A stretch of 64,000 nucleotides of DNA. Origin: Benincasa hispida (Eukaryota; Streptophyta; Magnoliopsida; Cucurbitales; Cucurbitaceae). How positions within the stretch are numbered: the stretch's first letter is position 1; each line of letters starts with the position of its first letter. The notes beneath the pieces are model-generated. The model was not told the DNA's origin, did no database searches, and saw only the letters and a program-made list of their open reading frames with translations. Position numbers and translations under genes: made by a program. The stretch covers positions 47,777,802 through 47,841,801 of the forward strand of contig NC_052358.1 in NCBI RefSeq assembly GCF_009727055.1, given 5' to 3'. Below are positions 1-11,185 of the stretch, piece after piece.

Positions 1-2260
1 TTGTACTCCTCAGTCCTGGCCTGGTACATCAGAGTATTTAATTTCTTTTAACAAGAAATGATACCTTTCACTGAATTAAGGAAAAGAAACATATGCATAA
101 GAGTACTTTAATTTTAAAGCCAATCAACTGAAATAGGATTTTTACTTGTTTTTCTTTGACCAATGTAGTAGTTGTATTGCATCTATTTCTATTGGCAGAT
201 GCATCTGGGCATGAAATTTACAAGTGAGGGAAAGAATTATGAGAACCATATCACTACTTTCTTTGACAGCCATTACATTTATTTCACCATTGCCTCCTAG
301 GCATTTACCATGAAGCACCAGTGATGGAGATCATATTGATGAATTGCACATCAACTCTGAAAATCTGTTTGACCACTTTCTTCTACATGCTCCAACCCGA
401 AGGGCGAAGACAAACTGGAAAAGTAAGGAAAAAGAGAAAAAAAAAAAAAAATGATTTGCTAAAGTTTCATTGAAGAGATCGTTTTAGTATTAGATTTGAT
501 CCCTCCCTTGCACGTATTACCAATAAGCATGAGGCTGTTCCTCTAAATGGTTCAACCACCACATCCTCATCTAAATGGATTCCACCAAGTGGGGTTGCTA
601 ATGAGGCTCACGTAAATATGTTAAACATACTACTCATCAACCTTTTGAGTTTGTAGAGGTTTAACAGACTGCTATAACAGGTGGAAGTAGAGTCTTTCTT
701 AATGATTTTGGTGTTTATCTTTCTTCCAACAATCGATGTGAGATGTACATTGGTCTTTGCACCTTAAGGGAAGAAAAAGCTCAAGATTTCTCAGCACAGC
801 TATGAAGTTCAGCATAAATTGTCTTACACACATCAAATCACCTCTCCTTAGAGATATATTACACAAAAAGTGATAGCTTTCCGGTCATGAGTGGAAAGCA
901 ATCCTGTGCACAATAAGTACCATGCCTTAGCATGAGCTTTTAATTGTGTCTCGAGGCAATTGCGTGGGATGTCTACGGAGGGTTTTCAAACTTCAACCAT
1001 GAATAACATCAGAAATATAAGTTGAGGAAGATCCAAATTCCCACCACTCAAAAGCTTAGACCCAACAGTGAAACGTTTCTTGAGCATGGATAGACAAAAA
1101 TTGATCGGTACTTTTTGAAACAAGAAACAACTTGTCATTGATGTAATGAAAATGAATAAAAGTTTAGAAGATACAAATTCCCAAAAGGAGAGAAAAAGAA
1201 AAGATACAAACAACAAATATAACCAAATAGAGATAACCTTTCAAACAACTTTGATTGACATGCCTCCTTCAAGTACAGAGAAACAATGGCCACTATAAAA
1301 CTACAAAAAAAGAAAAGGAAAATAAAAAAACTGAAAAGCAACCACCAATAATAACGACCCAACTTTCCATTATACTTCTAAGATGCTACTAGATCCATGC
1401 ATAGGCTTGACAATAAATTTCTCGAAGAAAAATTAAATAAAAGAAATAAAATTTTTACTCCATTAAATAAAGCTCAAACAATAAAATCCTGAAAGCATCG
1501 TTCGGGGTACCCCTGACTCACATATAGAATAAATTGAGCAAACAAACAAATTAACAATGCATAAATGAAATAACCAAAGAGTTTGAAAATGCTGGACTCC
1601 TAAACCAGACTCTACCAAACAAAACATAAGTGCAGAAGCAATATTACATCCCAATGACCGGGTCACTAATCCCTCATGTCATTTGTGGGTCTATCTTTAT
1701 CTTTACCTGAAAAACATGGAGAGAAAATGATGAGTATATAAGTATACCCAGTAAGTGACCCACTACTGGGTTCACTAGGTGAACTGTTAGCTTTTCTATC
1801 AGGACTCAAGTGCATAACACATCATAGGCATAAGCATACGCATAAGCATAAGGGGCAGACCCGAAGGCATACTTTCATAGGTAGTGACCCCAGAGAGACA
1901 TAGTCATAAATATAAGGGGAACACCGTATATGCATAAGATGTGAACTCAAAGGCTCACAACATGCAATGTGCATAGCCCAATAAAAATGCTAACAGTCAC
2001 TATCAGTCTCACATAGGCATAAGCATACAATCAAAGTCTTAAATCATGCTTAGGTTTCAGAAAAGTCTCACAATTCATGCATCAAGTAAACACTACAACA
2101 ATACATAATATCGAAATTCCATGGCATAAACATAAGCTTTCATAATTCCAACTAACCAACAAACATGTCACAATATCCCGCATATATTCTGAATTACCAT
2201 CAAATGTCTTAAAAAAGAATTTCTAACATCCCGCATATATTCTGAATTACCCCTCAAAGT
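1..2260. other. No gene recognised; weak repeats
   Basis: I see no coding region here: open frames are short, biased to F/S/L/K and lack family motifs. Sequence around 1810-1860 holds loose repeats of GCATAA-type words. Two copies of a block reading CCCGCATATATTCTGAATTA lie near 2175-2196 and 2230-2252, a local duplication of roughly 55 bp period. The stretch 1460-1790, with a phrase resembling retrotransposon leader DNA, may be an old transposon fragment, but I cannot name the family. Confidence 0.4.
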
Positions 2261-2269
2261 TTTTCTAAC

Positions 2270-2470
2270 ATCCTTGAAGATTTTCAACATTGGAAAATGG
2301 TGCTCATGTGACATCTGCTATGGAAGATCATAACACCAATGTATAAAGATCCTGTCAATTCTACTTGATATGAAACCAGTACCTCTACCCTTCGTTTTTT
2401 CTTTTCAAAACTAATACCTTCTTGAGATGGGGGCTGCCCCAATCACAGTACCAAAAAAAACAATCTTATT
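2270..2470. repeat. Duplicated distal flank of the SAUR unit, copy 1
   Basis: This block closely resembles 4420-4570: both carry TTCAACATTGG, AATGGTGCTCAT, then a TTTTCAAAAC-type run and a CTGCC-CAATCACAGTA phrase in the same order. It lies about 1 kb 3' of the minus-strand SAUR at 3326-3619, as the second block lies 3' of the relic at 5281-5356. This shows that the duplicated unit is about 2 kb long and includes far more than the coding sequence. Confidence 0.6.
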
Positions 2471-3325
2471 CATAGATCGATATTTAAGTTCATTATAAAT
2501 CTAGGTTGCTGATGCAGGAAGCTGAAAATTTGTCTTACAGGTTGTAACAATGCTAGCTCTCTTGAGTCTTGACAGAGAACATTGCAGGTTCTATCAAAAT
2601 AAAGATAATATAATCAATAAATCGTGGAAATAATTTTTATTTAGAAAAATCACATTCCATGAGAAAAGGGTCAATTTATCAAAGATATAATGAGGGGCAA
2701 AGGACGAGTATTCAGTTTCAAACAGGTCGAGAAGAAGCATACAGACCAACAATCACAGCTCAACAAAACTCAGCAGATTGGAACATTTCGATCCATATAT
2801 TCTCCTTTTTTTTTCTCCAAAGTTTAGCCAAACTAAATGTTTGTGGAAAAATCTTTTACAGTTAGAACATTAAGAGATGGGGGAAAGAGGTCAACTTTAC
2901 TTTCTTTGCTTTGCTTCTCTTTTTGAACAAAGTCATTTTACATGAATGCTAAAATTCACAAAGGCATGTGATTCCTTGCCAATTCAGTTCTCTTGCATAT
3001 GTTTGATGTTTCAACGTTTCAATATAATATTCAGTTACTTTGTTGATATATAATTCATCTAGCAACAAATTTTCATGCTGTCCAGAGCCTGGATACCTAT
3101 CACAGTAGAACCAAAGAAAAAACTAGGTAGAAATTCATCCTGAATTTGTCTATTATTTCGATTCTGTTTTGTTAGTAAATGCACCTTTACAACGCCACTC
3201 ATTTTCAGGCAGGAAGGTTTTACATTGTACAAAATTCTTGTATGAGTCAAAAGCTGAATGAATCAGGAAAATCCTGAAAAAAAATAATATTAGGAACAGA
3301 AAGGTTTCCCTTCACTCTTTGTACT

Positions 3326-3619
3326 TCAAAATACTTGCAATCTTAAAGTGAGATCAATAAAGGCATCCACTTTGCAAGGAATTGTTAGACCCCCCTGCGG
3401 ATGATGGAAGCCAAACTCTTCCTCTGCATGGCTAAGCAATTGCTGGAATGATGGATGGTTCAAGTATGATATTGGAACCACGAATCGCTTCCTTTGCATC
3501 TCTCCCACATATACGGCTACATGGCCTTTTGGAACATCCTTCTGACTTTTGGTGATGCCTACCTGCATCTTGAGGATTTGCTTGGCATGAGGAACCAGGG
3601 ATAGCAATCGAATCCCCAT
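3326..3619 (-). CDS. SAUR auxin-responsive protein (subgroup alpha, copy 1)
   Basis: A 97-residue intronless protein of the SAUR family (Auxin_inducible domain). The N-terminus [16 protein letters not shown] is the usual amphipathic leader of this class. The core starts near residue 28 with [12 protein letters not shown] and continues [35 protein letters not shown] to residue 82. Length matches the short SAUR class. SAUR proteins bind and inhibit PP2C-D phosphatases, which keeps plasma-membrane H+-ATPases phosphorylated and promotes wall acidification and growth; that is family knowledge, not seen here. The start is the only Met giving the MGIR leader. A TATA box lies about 135 bp upstream. 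Odd points: the tail reads [15 protein letters not shown], where its paralogues have [13 protein letters not shown], so this copy has drifted slightly. Member of a local tandem family with 6744-7037 and 42116-42409. Confidence 0.93.
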   Translation of the reverse strand: MGIRLLSLVPHAKQILKMQVGITKSQKDVPKGHVAVYVGEMQRKRFVVPISYLNHPSFQQLLSHAEEEFGFHHPQGGLTIPCKVDAFIDLTLRLQVF

Positions 3620-3870
3620 CTTTTAGAGATGGAAGACTGTAAGAAACGCTTAAAGTTTGAATTGGATTGGCACGGAACCAACTAGAGGAGGAACTAGAGC
3701 TTCAATATATTTGAATTGAATTTGATGTTTGAAGGCCATCTGGTAGTTTCATTTATAGAGTTTTTGACAGGAGAGTTTCGCTGGTGAATAGTGGTGTTTC
3801 CAATGGCTAAGTGGGGTATTGATGTCTGGTGGTTGTGTATTTGAGTAGACCCTTTCACATGGTTTTGTTC
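3620..3870 (-). promoter_or_regulatory. Promoter of SAUR alpha copy 1
   Basis: Reading on the minus strand, a TATA box (CTATAAAT) lies at 3751-3758, about 135 bp before the start codon. Further upstream is a block shared with the other alpha copies, containing the words TAAGTG-GGTATTG, TGGTGGTTG and a site GTAGACCC at 3845-3852 next to TTTCACATGG. In the sister promoters the same site reads GTGGACCC, which fits the class II TCP consensus GTGGNCCC; this copy has one mismatch. Function is inferred from conservation only. Confidence 0.6.
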
Positions 3871-4635
3871 ATGTCTTCTCCTCTCATTATCCACATCTCT
3901 GCAGTTGACACCACAAATTTCAGTTTCATTGCTTAAGTTGTTGCATTAATCACAAGTCATTGTCCAAGATTTTTCACACTGAATTTTGCTTAAAAACATG
4001 GTGCACTGCACTGAAAATGGGACAATGCGAACCAATTGAATTTGGATTGAATAAGAATGTTAGTGTGTTATTCTTTGTCAAACGGATAACGGAGTTGTTT
4101 CATTGCATCTGCTTTATGCAGGTGGCATACTTTTGGCTTTCAGTAAAGTGGTGTTGGAAAAAACTACGACCATCACAACCCCTCTTATTGTGGCAGCCAT
4201 TGTAGGACCTCAATCAACAATCATAGCAGAATCAAGCAATGAGCACCAGCAATATAGTCAAATTGATTCTTTCCTTCCACGTAATACAGTAGCAATCATG
4301 TTCAAAATCCTTTGATATATTACCAGTTTCTCCCTTTCCTGCCTAAAATAACTGGATGTTCTAAATAAAGCTAATTCTTGTAGTTCTTGTAGTTGTTTTC
4401 TTACACATGAGATTAGTTTCCATGACATATTTCAACATTGGTAAATGGTGCTCATTTAACATCTGATATGAAAAACATACCTCCTTTTATCAACTTATCA
4501 ATTCGCTTCTGCTTTCAAAACCTCTTTATACCTTCTACTAGCGCAAGGGAGCTGCCTCAATCACAGTATGAAGAAAATTTATTAGTGTAAAAATCTGCCA
4601 TACACAACAGATATGGACATAAAAAAGTCATAGTC
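3871..4635. other. Distal upstream block of SAUR unit 1; no gene
   Basis: No supported gene. The start (3890-3990) resembles the flanks at 5580-5650, 26600-26700 and 42700-42790 (CAAGTTGTTCCATTCATCAC-like words and CATTGTCC-AGCA), so it is the outer part of the duplicated SAUR unit. The end (4420-4570) is the second copy of the block at 2270-2470. Two overlapping short frames at 3960-4315 have no recognisable motif. Confidence 0.45.
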
Positions 4636-4835
4636 GGTCCAGTTTGGTAACCATTTGGTCTTTCATTTTTTTGTTTTTGAAAATTAAGTTTATAGCACTA
4701 CTTCCACCCAAAAGTTTCTATGTTTTGTTATCCATTTGTTACCAATGTTTTCAGAAACCAAGTCAAATTGTAAGAACTAAAAAGATTGGTTTTCAAAAAA
4801 TTGTTTTTGTTTCTAGAATTTGGCTAGAAATTGTA
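4636..4835. mobile_element. Truncated Harbinger-like MITE, copy 1
   Basis: The left end GGTCCAGTTTGGTAACCATT followed by a T-rich stretch and AAAATTAAGTTTATAGCACTACTTCCACC matches, over shorter words, the full-length element at 37590-37902. The interior (ACCAAGTCAAATT, TTTGGCTAGAAATT) also matches that element in reverse. The right terminal repeat is missing, so this is a truncated copy. The same family recurs at 56018-56318. Confidence 0.6.
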
Positions 4836-4943
4836 TAAGGTAAGTTTCCCTGAAAAAATAAATTGCTTGCAGATAAAAAAATTAAGTTGATTTTTTAGTT
4901 ACTGTTGGTTGCTTATGCAGGCAGCTGAAAGTCTTATATCTTT

Positions 4944-4961
4944 AATATATATATATATATA
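4944..4961. repeat. (AT)n microsatellite
   Basis: An uninterrupted AT dinucleotide run of about nine units in the 3' flank of the SAUR relic. Nothing else is recognised between it and the relic. Confidence 0.9.
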
Positions 4962-5280
4962 ATTTCAATGTCAGCCTCTATTGATTTCGTTACCTGAGGA
5001 CATTGAAAGATATTTCATTATGGAGATTTTGCTTGGTGGCTTTGTGATACTCTGTTTGTTGGAAGTAGAATTTTAGGATCTACAGTATGGTGAACTGAAA
5101 AATAAGCTGCATAGAAGTTGATGCTGAATTTATCTATATTTTTCTTTATCAAGTTCTATTGGTTAATGTTACTTTACAATGTCACTCATTTACAAGAAGG
5201 AAGACGCTTATTCTACAGCATCATACTGTAAGTCAGAAAGCAGAAATCTTTTTGTCAAAAATGATGGATTGCCCTTTCCT

Positions 5281-5356
5281 CTTCATCTTTCAAGATACTT
5301 GCAGTCTAGAAGTGAGATTAAGAAATGTGTCTTCTTTACAAGGAATTGTTAGGGCC
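5281..5356 (-). pseudogene. SAUR relic: 3' end only (subgroup alpha)
   Basis: Read on the minus strand this is the last twenty-odd codons of an alpha-type SAUR plus its 3' flank: it matches 42116-42175 almost base for base (CAAGATACTTGCA, TCTAGAAGTGAG, CTTCTTT-CAAGGAATTGTTAG). At GGGCCC the match to coding sequence stops and the next bases (TATGATGTTTA...) correspond to sequence about 100 bp upstream of the start codon in the sister copies. About 340 bp, holding most of the coding sequence and the 5' UTR, is therefore deleted while promoter and 3' flank remain. The promoter keeps a TATA-like ATTTATAG near 5370 and a GTGGACCC site at 5466-5473. Confidence 0.8.
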
Positions 5357-5983
5357 CTATGATGTTTACATTTATAGAGTTCTGAAGATAAAGCTGTTAC
5401 CAATGAGTAATGCTTTTCCAATAGCTAAGTGTGGTATTGGAGTCTGGTGGTTGAGTATTAGTTGTGTGGACCCTCTCATATCGCTTTGTTTAACTCATAA
5501 AAACTTCTCCAACTCACTTTTTGTCGCCTCCACTCATATTCTGTGGATTATATCTGTTTGTATCACAAATTTCTATTTTTCTGGCCAAGTTGTTCCATTC
5601 ATCACATGACATTGTCCGAGCACGTTAGTCGTTTCACTGAATTTGCTGATTCAAACCAGAGTATCGCATTGAAAAAGGAAGAAAAAAAATACATTTGTGA
5701 TCGTCTTTCTATAGAACAGCCAATTTCGGCGACATTCCCCTGATCTACCGGGGACAAGAAGTTTAGTAGAATGGGAATGAAGGATAGAGCTATGACAATG
5801 AAATCACCTCTTTTTAAGATATTGCAAAAACTTCAGCATTGATTACTATTCAGCTAAGCAATACAAATTGGTTGCCATTTTTTCTACAGGTATGGAAGTA
5901 TTTTAGATTTGCATGAACTTATCTGAAAAGATTTTTACTTATGAGTTATGAAGATGCTTTCTTGTATATCTTGTCCAAATTCT

Positions 5984-6071
5984 GAACTGTTATAATAAGT
6001 TTGACATAATTTTTAGATCTCAATCTTGAACTGTTATAATAAGTTCGACATAAATTTTAGATCTCAATCTT
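5984..6071. repeat. 44-bp tandem duplication
   Basis: Two adjacent 44-bp units, 5984-6027 and 6028-6071, each starting GAACTGTTATAATAAGTT and ending TAGATCTCAATCTT, differing at only a few bases. A second, looser tandem pair of about 35 bp (TAATTA..CTTTTAGCATGAAGT) follows at 6134-6168 and 6192-6226. No gene is seen between 5620 and 6740. Confidence 0.85.
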
Positions 6072-6289
6072 GAACCTATGCTACTAGTACTTAGCATACT
6101 TTTTGTCTGAACTCTCTAGTCTAAAGAGGTTTGTAATTACTTTTTTAGCATGAAGTATAAAACTCCTGTAATTACTAGTAAAAAACTTCTTTAATTATTC
6201 TTTTAGCATGAAGTGTAAAACTCCTGTAAACACTGTTCTCTTTTCAATTATCTGGTTGATATGGGGGGCTTTTATTTTCTCTGATAATC

Positions 6290-6420
6290 ATTGGCCTAGT
6301 TCAGTGTACTCTTGAGATTGTACTTTTAAAGTTTTCTATCTCTTCTTTTTATTTCTTTGTATTTTGATGAAAAGTTATGTTTTCTTTAAAAAAATAAAAT
6401 AAAATAAATAAACACAATTT
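6290..6420 (+). mobile_element. Possible LINE 3' tail
   Basis: A T-rich stretch ending in TTTTGATGAAAAGTTATGTT and then A-rich sequence with AAAATAAAATAAATAAA. It resembles the better tail at 38030-38197 (poly-A preceded by TTAATAAAAAGTT). A 5'-truncated non-LTR retrotransposon is the simplest reading, but no coding part remains and target duplications were not identified. Confidence 0.3.
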
Positions 6421-6743
6421 TATGTAGAAACAGATTGCATCCTTAGAATTTGCAGTCGAATTTGGTAGTCAGGTAGTAAGGAAAGTGGAAGGCAGAGTAA
6501 AAGCTTAGGATTTACAGTGAACTAAAGAAGAAGCAACAGAGAAGTTCAGGCTGAATTCTTTGTGTACAAACTTTTTTTTCATCAATTTCTGTAAGTAAAT
6601 TTTTCTTTACAATGCCACTCATATACCAGTGGAAGGGTGCTCTGTCCCTATACATTCTCTTGCAAGTCAAAAAGCAAGTGAATGAAGAAAAAAGAAGAAA
6701 TAAAATTGAAAAAAATAGCTGAATGCCCTTTACTTTTCATCTT

Positions 6744-7037
6744 TCAAGATACTTGCAATCTAGAAGTAAGTGCAGTAAAGGCATCTTCTTTGCAAGGAAT
6801 CGTTAGGCCGCCTTGCGGATGATGGAAGCCAAATTCCTCCTCTGCGTGGCTGAGCAGTTGCTGGAACGACGGATGGTTTACGTAAGATATTGGAACAATG
6901 AACCGTTTCATTTGGATCTCTCCCACATAAACTACCACATGACCTTTTGGAACATCCAACTGGTTTTTGGTAAAACCTGACTGCATCTTCAGGATTTGCT
7001 TGGCATGAGGAACCAAAGATAGAAATCGAATCCCCAT
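6744..7037 (-). CDS. SAUR auxin-responsive protein (subgroup alpha, copy 3)
   Basis: A 97-residue SAUR. Although the frame is open further upstream to 7145, I take the Met at 7037 because it begins the family leader [16 protein letters not shown] and gives the usual length. The core has [38 protein letters not shown] and [10 protein letters not shown], and it ends LTSRLQVS. Predicted role is inhibition of PP2C-D phosphatases in auxin-driven cell expansion (family knowledge). It is very close to the proteins at 3326-3619 and 42116-42409. Its proximal promoter is intact, but retrotransposon M begins about 360 bp upstream of the start codon, separating it from its original distal flank, which now lies at 26577 onward. 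All residues expected in the SAUR core are present. Confidence 0.93.
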   Translation of the reverse strand: MGIRFLSLVPHAKQILKMQSGFTKNQLDVPKGHVVVYVGEIQMKRFIVPISYVNHPSFQQLLSHAEEEFGFHHPQGGLTIPCKEDAFTALTSRLQVS

Positions 7038-7330
7038 ATGTTTGAGATGAAATGAAAGGCTATGTAAATCTGAAGTTTTGATCAGATTGGCACAGAACCA
7101 ACTAGAAGAGGAAGTCACAATTGAGCTGGGTGTTTGAAGGCTCACATGATGTTTATATTTATATAGCTATGATGAAATAGACATGTATGAATGGTTCTTT
7201 TCCATGTATGAATAGCTAAGTGTATACATGTTTATACATGTATGAAATAGACATGTATGAATAGCTAAGTGTGGGGTATTGGAGTATGGTGGTTGGGTAT
7301 TTGAGTGGACCCTTTCACATGGCTTTGTTT
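7038..7330 (-). promoter_or_regulatory. Promoter of SAUR alpha copy 3
   Basis: On the minus strand a TATA box CTATATAAA lies at 7158-7166, about 125 bp before the start. A GTGGACCC site (TCP class II-like) at 7305-7312 sits beside CACATGG, as in the 42k copy. Between them a short local duplication inserts two copies of ATAGACATGTATGAAT (around 7180 and 7248) and repeats of CATGTATGAA, which moves the TCP-like site further from the TATA box than in copy 4. Confidence 0.6.
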
Positions 7331-7398
7331 AACCCACAAAAACTAATCCATTTCTCTCTTCTACACCCTCCTTACATACATATTATGTTGTTTATATT

Positions 7399-7563
7399 TG
7401 TGAAACTCTTAGGTTTGAGAGAGAATCAGAATACTCTATTCCATTCACCAAAGATATGAATATATACAAGTGTACAAGAGTGGCCAAAGAAGGCAAGCAT
7501 AGAAAAGGAAAATATAACCAAATATTTACAAAAATGGAAAACCCTATCAATAGGAATATAACA
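7399..7563 (-). repeat. 3' LTR of element M
   Basis: 165 bp, TG...CA ends on the plus strand, about 90% alike by eye to 26411-26576. It contains ATTCCATTCACCAAAGATAT and ATATACAAGTGTACA. The adjoining ACTCCCCCTCAAG is the polypurine tract of the minus-strand element. Confidence 0.85.
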
Positions 7564-7595
7564 CTCCCCCTCAAGTTAGAGCATATATATTAATC

Positions 7596-9427
7596 TGTTA
7601 GGAATGTCCTAAAACTCGCAGTTTGTAAACATAAAACATATTCTATTCACAATAAAAATATTATTGAGATTTCTTTCAATAAAGATGTTATTGAGGATGT
7701 TATTGAATTGCATTCATTACTAAATCCAATAAACTAACCCATGACTATAGCATGAATACTTAAACTTTATGTAGAGATATAAAAGATGATCAAGTTTTAG
7801 TATACAACTAAAAAGGTCTATAAGTATATGGATAGGGTTGGATACTTGAGAAGACATGTGAGTGAGGATATTCTATGCAAAAGATGTTTGCATAAGACCG
7901 AACCACGAAATAGTCACTTTTTCTTTATAACAACTGTTTACTGTTAAAACTCACTATTTCAATTTGATGACCTAAGGTAACTCGATTTTAATCTTGAGCT
8001 AACTATGAACTCCTATTTATTCAAGATTATCCTTTAATCTACATAGGTGAGAGTGATTCAACGTCACCACTCAATAAACCTCCCATTTTAGTGGTGAAAC
8101 TGGATAGATAGCTAGGGACATAGTTTTGTTAGACGGAATTCACTTCTACCCATTTTAGGGTTAGCAGATAGATTGTTCTCTTAAGTACTGACTCTTGGTC
8201 TTGAACAAAGGGGCCCTGCCCTCTCGTGGCTGAGAGGGATTTAGTTTATTGGTAGGACCATAAACAAATTATTCACTAGAGGATCAGCGGAGACTTAAGG
8301 AGCAAGAAGTATTACAGGGGTAAAATGGTAATTTTGACCTAGCTGTGAATACGAATGACCTGTGAAAGATCGACTTACTTATTACGGTTAAATCAAGTCG
8401 ACAGAAATATATTTATAGTGAGGAGAGTGCATCTACTGAGCTATAGTGGTATGTCTCGGTAGTTAACGAACATTGATTAATTCAGTTTATAGAGTTTAGC
8501 CAATTAGTCACAAATCATTGGAGCTCATGATTTGTAGGTTCATTAGGTCCCTTTACTAGCTCGTAAAAGGATTAAACATTAGAATAGCGCGTTGAGAAAG
8601 TTTGAAATGTTCAAACTCGGTTTAGGGTTTGGATTATTATATTTGATATAATTGATGTTTAATTATCGAATTAAACGTAACGGTTTTAGAGAGTTGATAA
8701 TATTTAAATATGATTTAAATATTTAATGAAGTGTTATATTAGTTTAATATTTAATATTAAATTAAATTAATTAAATTAGTTTAATTATTTTTTCAATTTA
8801 ATAATTATTAAATTTTGAATTGATTTAATTCAAAATTATAAAATTGGATTAATTGTTTTTTGGATTTATGAAATTCATAATTATAAAATTTATTTAATTT
8901 AAATTGAATTTGAAATTCAATTTTTAAATAAGTTTTATATAGATCAAATAATTCCATTTATTGAATTGAAAATGGAAAATTGATGAAAGTGGGATAATCT
9001 CACTTATTCCATTATGAATAACACCTCAAGCTACTAAAGTTGAATGGAATATGAAGTGGCTACTTCATGTTTAATTGGAGTTGCATGGTCTTCTTCTATA
9101 TATTGAAGTTTTAGATCAGATTGAGCTCTTATGCAACCTGAAAATCTGAGATTAAGAGAGAGAAAAATATGATTTTTCTTCCCTTCTTCAAACTCTCAAA
9201 TTCCATATCAAATTCCCTTCTATTTGAAGGCCACACTTCAATCTAAGACCTAAGATTAGTAGAGAAGACACTTGTGGAGGCGGTCTACTGCAGAGATTGA
9301 AGAAGAATTTCATAGTGAATGCAGTCAATTTGGAAGAATCATCAAAGGTATTCACTTGAAACCTTAATATACTAAAACTATGAACATGCATGCTAATTAA
9401 CTAAAATTGATATAGTTAGAGTGCTTA
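7596..9427 (+). mobile_element. A-family solo LTR inside element M
   Basis: Begins TGTTAGGAATGTCCTAAAAC, as do the LTRs of element A, and follows them in order: the ATTGAATGCAATT-like region, the block around GAATTCACTTCTACCCATTT, the CCTCTCGTGGCTGAGAGGGA phrase, GGTTAAATCAAGTCG, an AT-rich middle and a final TAGTTAGAGTGCTTA. There is no internal coding DNA and only one LTR, so it is a solo LTR. The 3' boundary is uncertain because the expected CA end is not evident; the element M coding frame resumes at about 9425. Confidence 0.75.
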
Positions 9428-10301
9428 GATCCTTAATTGCTTCCATTTGTTGAATGCTAACTCTATCATAATCATGCCCAACTTGTTATATAGATAATCT
9501 ATACGTGCTTCATTCAATGCTTTCGTGAAGATATCTCCTAATTGTTCTCCAATCTTCACATATCCTGTAAATACCATACCTTGTTGAATTTTCTCACGTA
9601 CAAAATGGCAATCAACTTCAATATGTTTAGTCGCTTCATGAAATACTAGATTAGAAGCGATATGAAGTGTTGCTTGATTATTACACCATAACTTTGTCGG
9701 TGTGGTGATTTCAAATCCCAACTTAACAAGAAGTTGATATATCCAAATAAGTTCACACACATACTATGCCATTCTCTATATTCTGATTTTGCACTTGAAC
9801 TTGACACCATATTTTGCTTTTTACTCTTCCAAAAAATCAAATTACCACCAACAAAAACACAATATCTTGAAGTTGATCTTTTGTCTTCTTTAGATCCTTC
9901 CCAATCAGCATCTGAGAAACATTCAATATTAGTATGATCATAATTCTTATATAATAAATCACGCCCAAGAATGGCCTTCAGATAACATAAAATCTGTTCT
10001 AATGCAGTCCAATGATCAATTGTAGGGCATGACATGTACTGACTCACAACACTCACTGAATAGGCTATGTCGGATCGAGTCACTGTAAGGTAATTAAGTT
10101 TTCCTACTAACCTCCTATATCATTTAGGATCTTTTAGCAATTCTCCATCTTTTGTGAGCTGTAAGTTGGGCATCGTTGGGGTACTACACGACTTAGCCCC
10201 TAGTTTCCATGTTTCAGTCAACAAGTCAAGTACATATTTTCTCTTTGATAATAGTATTTCTTTCTTTCTTCTTATTACCTCAATTCCTAAGAAGTATTTC
10301 A
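9425..10301 (-). pseudogene. Element M pol, C-terminal part (end of RT, RNase H)
   Basis: The minus strand encodes, across several frames, the end of a copia polyprotein. From the right: MKYFLGIEV-type reverse transcriptase end (10302 side), then TRSDIAYSVSVVSQYM, a RNase H core with FSDADWEGSKEDKRSTS and a KSEYRE motif, and a terminal GEQLGDIFTKAL-type tail ending at 9425. Frame changes near 10084-10120 and 9646-9760 break the protein. The upstream part of the same gene is at 22596-24885, separated by element A. Codons around the junction rejoin as KDLGM-LKYF once element A and one TTTCA copy are removed. Confidence 0.85.
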
Positions 10302-10918
10302 TGTTGGGAATGTCCTAGAACTCACAGTTCGTAATTATGGAAACATATTCTATTTATCAATAAAAGTATTATTGAAGCATTTATTCAATAAAAGTGTTAT
10401 TGAAATTACATTATGTAATAAAAATCCAATAAATTAATCCATGGTTATAGTACTGCAACTTTATATAGAGACATAAAAGAGGATCAAGCTATAGCATATA
10501 GCCAAAAAGGTCTATGAGTATATGGATGAGATTAGGTACCTCGTCCTGAGGACACTATGGATGCTGCCAACTTTGTATACTGAGACAAACAACGTGATCC
10601 CGAAATCGTTCATGTAGAGACATCGAGTAGGGGCATCCTATGCAAAAGAGTTTTGCATAAGACCGGACCACAAAATAGTCATTTTTTCTTTATAACAACC
10701 GTTTACTGTTAAAATTGAATTTCTGTTTATTTGGGATTATCTTTTGATCTGCATAGGTGAGAGTAGTTCAACAAGCCTCCCATTTTGGGATAAAACTGGA
10801 TAGATAGCTGGGGACATAGTCCTGCAAGATGAAACTCATTTCTACTCGTTTTAGGGTTGGCAAATAGGTTGTTCCCTTAAGTACTGATTCCTGGTCTTGA
10901 ACAAAGGGGCCCCGCCCT

Positions 10919-11113
10919 TTCATGGCTGAGAGGGACATGATTTATTAGTTGGACTATAAACCAATTGTTCAATAAAGGATCAATGTGAGCTTAAGGCTGT
11001 CTCTTATACACATCTAGATGTGTATAAGAGACAGCTCAATGACTGAGAGGGACATGATTTATTAGTTGGACTATAAACCAATTGTTCAATAAAGGATCAA
11101 TGAGAGCTTAAGG
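10919..11113. repeat. Duplicated LTR segment on both sides of an adapter
   Basis: About 78 bp of LTR (GGCTGAGAGGGACATGATTT through GAGCTTAAGG) occurs at 10919-10996 and again at 11035-11113, separated only by the 38-bp adapter. The copies differ at a few positions (for example AATGTGAGC versus AATGAGAGC), as expected if the second came from another LTR copy of the family. The 3' LTR has the segment once. Confidence 0.85.
10997..11034. other. Nextera mate-pair junction adapter (assembly artefact)
   Basis: The sequence is CTGTCTCTTATACACATCT immediately followed by its exact reverse complement. This 19-bp word is the Tn5 hyperactive mosaic end used in Nextera libraries, and the head-to-head dimer is the circularisation junction of the mate-pair protocol. 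It is not plant DNA. It marks where an untrimmed mate-pair read was used to close a gap in a repeated LTR. Confidence 0.97.
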
Positions 11114-11185
11114 AGAAATCTATATTTATAGGGATAAAATGGTAATTTTGACCTAGTTGTAAATACATACTACTTGTGAAGGATC

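Noticed and set aside
190..420. Possible FAR1-like coding fragment (GMKFTSEG... near 210-250)
   Set aside because: Only about ten residues resemble the FAR1 domain start, followed by a frame loss. Too short to support.
2659..2865. Small gene of 68 codons in the SAUR 3' flank
   Set aside because: No recognised motif, and the region belongs to a duplicated block in which the other copy (near 4600-5000) is not open.
10997..11034. A genuine Tn5-like or bacterial transposon end in plant DNA
   Set aside because: Only two mosaic ends, head to head, with nothing between, which is exactly a library adapter dimer. No transposase or resistance gene and no other bacterial sequence.
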